A stretch of DNA of 64,000 bases from CAZLMW01 sp964560875 (GTDB taxonomy: Bacteria; Myxococcota_A; UBA9042): assembly GCA_964560875.1 (NCBI GenBank), contig CAZLMW010000024.1, positions 1 through 64,000 of the forward strand. The letters run 5' to 3'. The translations under genes and the position numbers were made by a program. Positions 60,710 to 64,000 of the stretch are shown one piece after another; within the stretch, counting starts at the first letter, position 1; the number at the start of each line of letters is the position of its first letter. The notes under the pieces are model-generated. The model worked only from the letters and a program-made list of their open reading frames with translations, had not been told where the DNA came from and searched no databases.

Positions 60710-63700
60710 GGGCGCCCCCGATCCGCTGGGGGACAGCCACCCCACGGTCGACTTCGACGCGCCATTCATCGAGCGTGACACCCGCCGCTACGAGTCGCCA
60801 AGCGTGCACGACGGCATGGCCACCGTGTCCCACGTGCGGGCGCAGCATCTCGTCCGGGTCACGGGGGATCGCGGCGCGGTTGGGGATGACACGGTCGCGA
60901 GCTCAGATTCAGCCCAGATCGAGCAGATCTTGCCCGGGCCAGGCGACGTCATCGACGGCCAATTCGAGATCGTGCGCGCGATCGGACGGGGCGGAATGGG
61001 TCACGTCTACCTCGGTCGTGATCTCGACCTCGGCCGCCAGGTCGCTATCAAGATCATGCGCCTGCAATCGGCTGGCGCACGGCACGGCGACAAGATGCTC
61101 GAGCTGTTCAAGCGGGAGGCACGAGCCACGGCGCAGCTGAACCATCCCAACGTGGTCACGATCCACCAGGTTGGCCAGTGGCGAGGCAAGCCGTACCTGG
61201 TCTTGGAGTTGCTGCGCGGCGAATCCCTCGCCAGCCGCCTGCAGGACGGGGCGTTGGGGGTCCCGGCGGCGTTGCGAGTGCTGAGCGAAGTGTGCCGTGG
61301 CCTCGATCACGCGCACAAAGCGGGGCTCGTGCACCGAGACCTCAAACCCGGCAACATCTTCCTGACCCAAGATGGCGTCGCGAAGGTGCTCGACTTTGGA
61401 CTCGCGCAGCTCGAACCGCGGCACATCGCGCCCGCGTCGAAAGTCTCGGGTGCAATGCGCATCAGCACGCGCAACTCGAGCGTCGCAGGGAGCCCGGCTT
61501 ACATGGCGCCCGAACAATGGCGCCGCGAACACACGGACGCACGCACCGACGTCTGGGCATGCGGCGTCGTGCTCTACCAGCTGCTGACCGGGGCCCTGCC
61601 GTTTTCGAGCCCGCGCGCCGTCGTCAGCGGGCCCCAGCCGCCGCGTATCGATGTGCTGCGGCCCGATGTGCCGGCCGGAGTCGCGGCGATCGTCGATCGG
61701 TGTCTGCGGCGCGCGCGGGGGGAACGATTCGAATCGGCGGCGGCCCTTCTTGACGTGCTCGCCGCCGAGCTCGCCCATGTCGAGCGGTCGTCGGACATCC
61801 GGGGGGATCCGTATCGCTACCTCGAGTCTTTTACAGAGGCCGACGCAGGCTGGTTTTTCGGCCGCAAGCGGGAGGTCAAGCGACTCGCCCTGATGTTGGA
61901 AAAGCGGCCGGTTATCGCGGTCGTGGGCGCCTCGGGCGCCGGCAAGACGTCGCTGTTACGGGCTGGCCTGCTGCCACAGCTTCGTGCCGGAAACGACAAC
62001 TGGGACGTGCTCGCGCTGACCCCGGGACGGAGACCTTTCGACGCGCTTGTGGATCGGGTCGAGTCGGTCTGCGCAGGTTGCGCCGCGGCCGTCAAACGCG
62101 GTGGCGCGCTGACGACAAGCCACCCCGGACGTATCGGTCAACTGTTGCGGCGCCATGCGCGCCACACCGACTCCACGTGCCTGATCATCGTCGACCAGTT
62201 CGAAGAGCTCTTCACGCAGGGCGCTGACGACGAGCAGCGGCGCGCGTTCGCGACCGCCATCTTGAGCGCAGCGGACGACGTGCACGCTCCGGTGCGGCTC
62301 ATCGTGTCGATGCGCGAAGATTTTCTCACCCGTCTGATCGAGGCTCCGGACCTGCGCGACGCTGTCGCCGGCAACATGCTCCCGCTCGGCGTGCCCGACG
62401 AGGCCAGCTTGCGCGAGGCCGTCTGCGCCCCAGCGCGACGTTTTGGCTACAACTTCGAGCCGACGGTGATCGAATCGATCCTGGCCGACGTGCGGACCGA
62501 ACCGGCGCCGCTGCCGATGGTTCAGTTTGCCGTCAGCCAGCTTTGGGAGCGCCGCGACCTCGACAACCGACGCATCGGACAGGAATTGCTCGATGAGGTT
62601 GGCGGCGTCGCGGGCGTCCTGGCGACGCACGCCGAATCGCTCTTCCATGGCCTGTCCGCACAAACAGAGGTCCCCATCGCGCGGGCGATGCTGCTTGAGT
62701 TGGTGACCGAGCACGGGACGAAGCGGCGCGTGGCGCGCGAAAAGCTCCTGCAAACCGCACCGGACCGGGACGCGGCCGAAGGGTTGCTGGGGGTGCTGGT
62801 TCGTGGGCGGTTGCTCACGTCGCTCAAAGAAGGCGACGTCGAATTCGTGCAGCTCGCCCACGAGTCGCTCATCACACGGTGGACCCGGCTGCGGGGTTGG
62901 CTGCGAAAGGACGAAGACGCGCGGCGTTTTCGCGACGGGGTTCGCGAGGCCGCCGAACGCTGGCATACAAACGACTGTCAGCCGGGATTGCTGTGGACTG
63001 GCGCGATGCACGACGCCGCTGCCCAGTGGCGGCAGCGCTGGCCGGGGCGGTTGACCGACGTAGAGCTCGCGTTCCTCGATGCCGCTGACTCAACATCGGC
63101 GCGGACGCGCCAGCTGAAGATGGCGCTGGTCATCGGCGCGATCTCGGTGGCGCTGCTGGTCGCGTTGGGCTCCACGTTCGCGATGTTCGAGTACCGCGGT
63201 CAGAGCGCCCACGCCCATCGCGCCGAGTCCGTGGCGCGCCGTGCCGAGTCGCAAGCGCGGAAACTGGCGAATGCCGCGGACATGGCCCGCTCGCAAGCGC
63301 AAAAGAGCGCCGACGACGCGCGAGCCGCGAGGGCGCGCGCGGTCTCCAAGGTCGTCGCTGCGTACGCGACCGTCACCATCGCCAAAGATCCGCTGCTGGC
63401 GATGCTGCTCGCGCGCGAGGCGGTCGCTGCGGGCGCCACAGCAGAAGCGCTCACGGCGCTGCATCGAACATTGCGCGCGTCACGGCAGCGACGACTCGTG
63501 CGCGGCGACACCGCGGGCAGCCTGCGCGCGACGTGGCTGGGTTTCGGTGACCGCTTTGCGACGTGGGGCGACGAAGGCCCGGCGAAGCTTTGGTCGATGG
63601 CGAGCAGCAAGGGTGTGTCCCTTGAGCGTGCAGGCGACGACGTGGCGGAGATCGTGCCCTGCGCACGCGGCCAACGGATGGCGGTTCGGCATGGCAAGGG

Positions 63701-64000
63701 CGGCGCGACCCTGCTCGACCTCAGCGGCGCCGAAATCGCGCAACTGCCCACACCCAAGGCCCGGCTCCGAGCCCTCGTGTACAGCCCCGACGGGCGCGCC
63801 CTGGCGGGGGCGGCCGACGACGGCAAGGTCTATTCGTGGCACGGCAGTACAGGGGCGCTGCTGGGAACGGCCGGCGGTGCAAGGGCGCGTTCGACCCTTG
63901 CGTGGCGCAGCGACAGCGCGCGATTTGTCGTGGGTGACGACGGCGGCGGCGTCGAGTGGATCACGGCCGAAGGGGCATCGGAACACCGGGGCGACGGCCA
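60690..64000 (+). CDS. Ser/Thr kinase-STAND NTPase-beta-propeller protein, partial
   Basis: At least 1103 residues, running off the right edge without a stop. Start ATG at 60690 with GGGAG upstream, inside the 3' end of the YceI-like gene. Order: kinase domain at about 90-360 (IGRGGMGHVYLGRD, VAIKIM, VHRDLKPGNIFL with Asp217, LDFGLAQ, YMAPEQ). STAND/nSTAND1 NTPase from about 390: Walker A GASGAGKTSLL at 413, Walker B IIVDQFEELF. One membrane helix near 811-830 (ALVIGAISVALLVALGSTFA). Coiled coil, then WD40/propeller blades from about 930 (LVYSPDGRALAGAADDGKVY). Such fusions are signalling hubs; the signal is unknown. Confidence 0.9.
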   Translation, partial: MATRSGKGAPDPLGDSHPTVDFDAPFIERDTRRYESPSVHDGMATVSHVRAQHLVRVTGDRGAVGDDTVASSDSAQIEQILPGPGDVIDGQFEIVRAIGRGGMGHVYLGRDLDLGRQVAIKIMRLQSAGARHGDKMLELFKREARATAQLNHPNVVTIHQVGQWRGKPYLVLELLRGESLASRLQDGALGVPAALRVLSEVCRGLDHAHKAGLVHRDLKPGNIFLTQDGVAKVLDFGLAQLEPRHIAPASKVSGAMRISTRNSSVAGSPAYMAPEQWRREHTDARTDVWACGVVLYQLLTGALPFSSPRAVVSGPQPPRIDVLRPDVPAGVAAIVDRCLRRARGERFESAAALLDVLAAELAHVERSSDIRGDPYRYLESFTEADAGWFFGRKREVKRLALMLEKRPVIAVVGASGAGKTSLLRAGLLPQLRAGNDNWDVLALTPGRRPFDALVDRVESVCAGCAAAVKRGGALTTSHPGRIGQLLRRHARHTDSTCLIIVDQFEELFTQGADDEQRRAFATAILSAADDVHAPVRLIVSMREDFLTRLIEAPDLRDAVAGNMLPLGVPDEASLREAVCAPARRFGYNFEPTVIESILADVRTEPAPLPMVQFAVSQLWERRDLDNRRIGQELLDEVGGVAGVLATHAESLFHGLSAQTEVPIARAMLLELVTEHGTKRRVAREKLLQTAPDRDAAEGLLGVLVRGRLLTSLKEGDVEFVQLAHESLITRWTRLRGWLRKDEDARRFRDGVREAAERWHTNDCQPGLLWTGAMHDAAAQWRQRWPGRLTDVELAFLDAADSTSARTRQLKMALVIGAISVALLVALGSTFAMFEYRGQSAHAHRAESVARRAESQARKLANAADMARSQAQKSADDARAARARAVSKVVAAYATVTIAKDPLLAMLLAREAVAAGATAEALTALHRTLRASRQRRLVRGDTAGSLRATWLGFGDRFATWGDEGPAKLWSMASSKGVSLERAGDDVAEIVPCARGQRMAVRHGKGGATLLDLSGAEIAQLPTPKARLRALVYSPDGRALAGAADDGKVYSWHGSTGALLGTAGGARARSTLAWRSDSARFVVGDDGGGVEWITAEGASEHRGDG

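Overview
The window is GC-rich Gram-negative bacterial DNA. It has outer-membrane beta-barrels, many lipoproteins with a long Ser/Gly/Asp-rich spacer after the lipobox, Ser/Thr kinases, MopE-type DxDNDCDG motifs, Cys-rich CxDxNxCT repeats and an IgGFc-binding-type surface protein. Together these suggest Myxococcota or a related deltaproteobacterial lineage (inference from gene content; no rRNA or marker tree is available here).

Region 1 (1-5179) looks like one end of an integrative element. It contains an IS481-type transposase remnant broken by a single-base deletion, a leftward group of accessory genes (GIY-YIG-like protein, unknown 384-aa protein, HTH/zinc protein), a divergent XRE repressor with a palindromic operator candidate, and an excisionase and tyrosine integrase overlapping by 4 nt. 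The integrase points at the 3' end of a tRNA-Ala(GGC) gene, the likely attachment site. A 37-nt direct repeat brackets the GIY-YIG/XRE module.

Region 2 (5400-25400) is mostly housekeeping: PilZ protein, mtnP with a PfkB kinase, psd, a DnaQ-like exonuclease with mgtE, two tandem outer-membrane barrels, a DUF2225-like exported protein, two tandem single-pass membrane proteins of unknown role, a HEAT-like/greA/tsaE group, a lytic transglycosylase, rpoZ, a Ser/Thr kinase, a pentapeptide-repeat potassium channel and valS.

Region 3 (25400-42300) is a cell-surface region: a HupE/UreJ-like membrane protein, a lipoprotein with a somatomedin-B-like domain, a 1421-aa Cys-rich repeat lipoprotein, nth, then a tight operon of porin, PHP-domain lipoprotein, small membrane protein and SDR, and finally a large TPR-like protein.

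Region 4 (42400-64000) has lon, an overlapping trio (23S rRNA methyltransferase-like, PlsX-like, HAD/App1-like), the complete AmmeMemoRadiSam trio (amrS facing amrB-amrA), pdxB, an IgGFc-binding-like lipoprotein, a redoxin lipoprotein followed by a redoxin fused to a beta-barrel, a smpB/CoA-transferase/crcB operon, a YceI-like protein, and a Ser/Thr kinase-STAND NTPase-beta-propeller protein that runs off the right edge.

A 190-nt intergenic repeat occurs twice (7744-7933 and, inverted, 40251-40440) with a 53-nt identical core. Besides the surface proteins, it is the most interesting unexplained non-coding signal.
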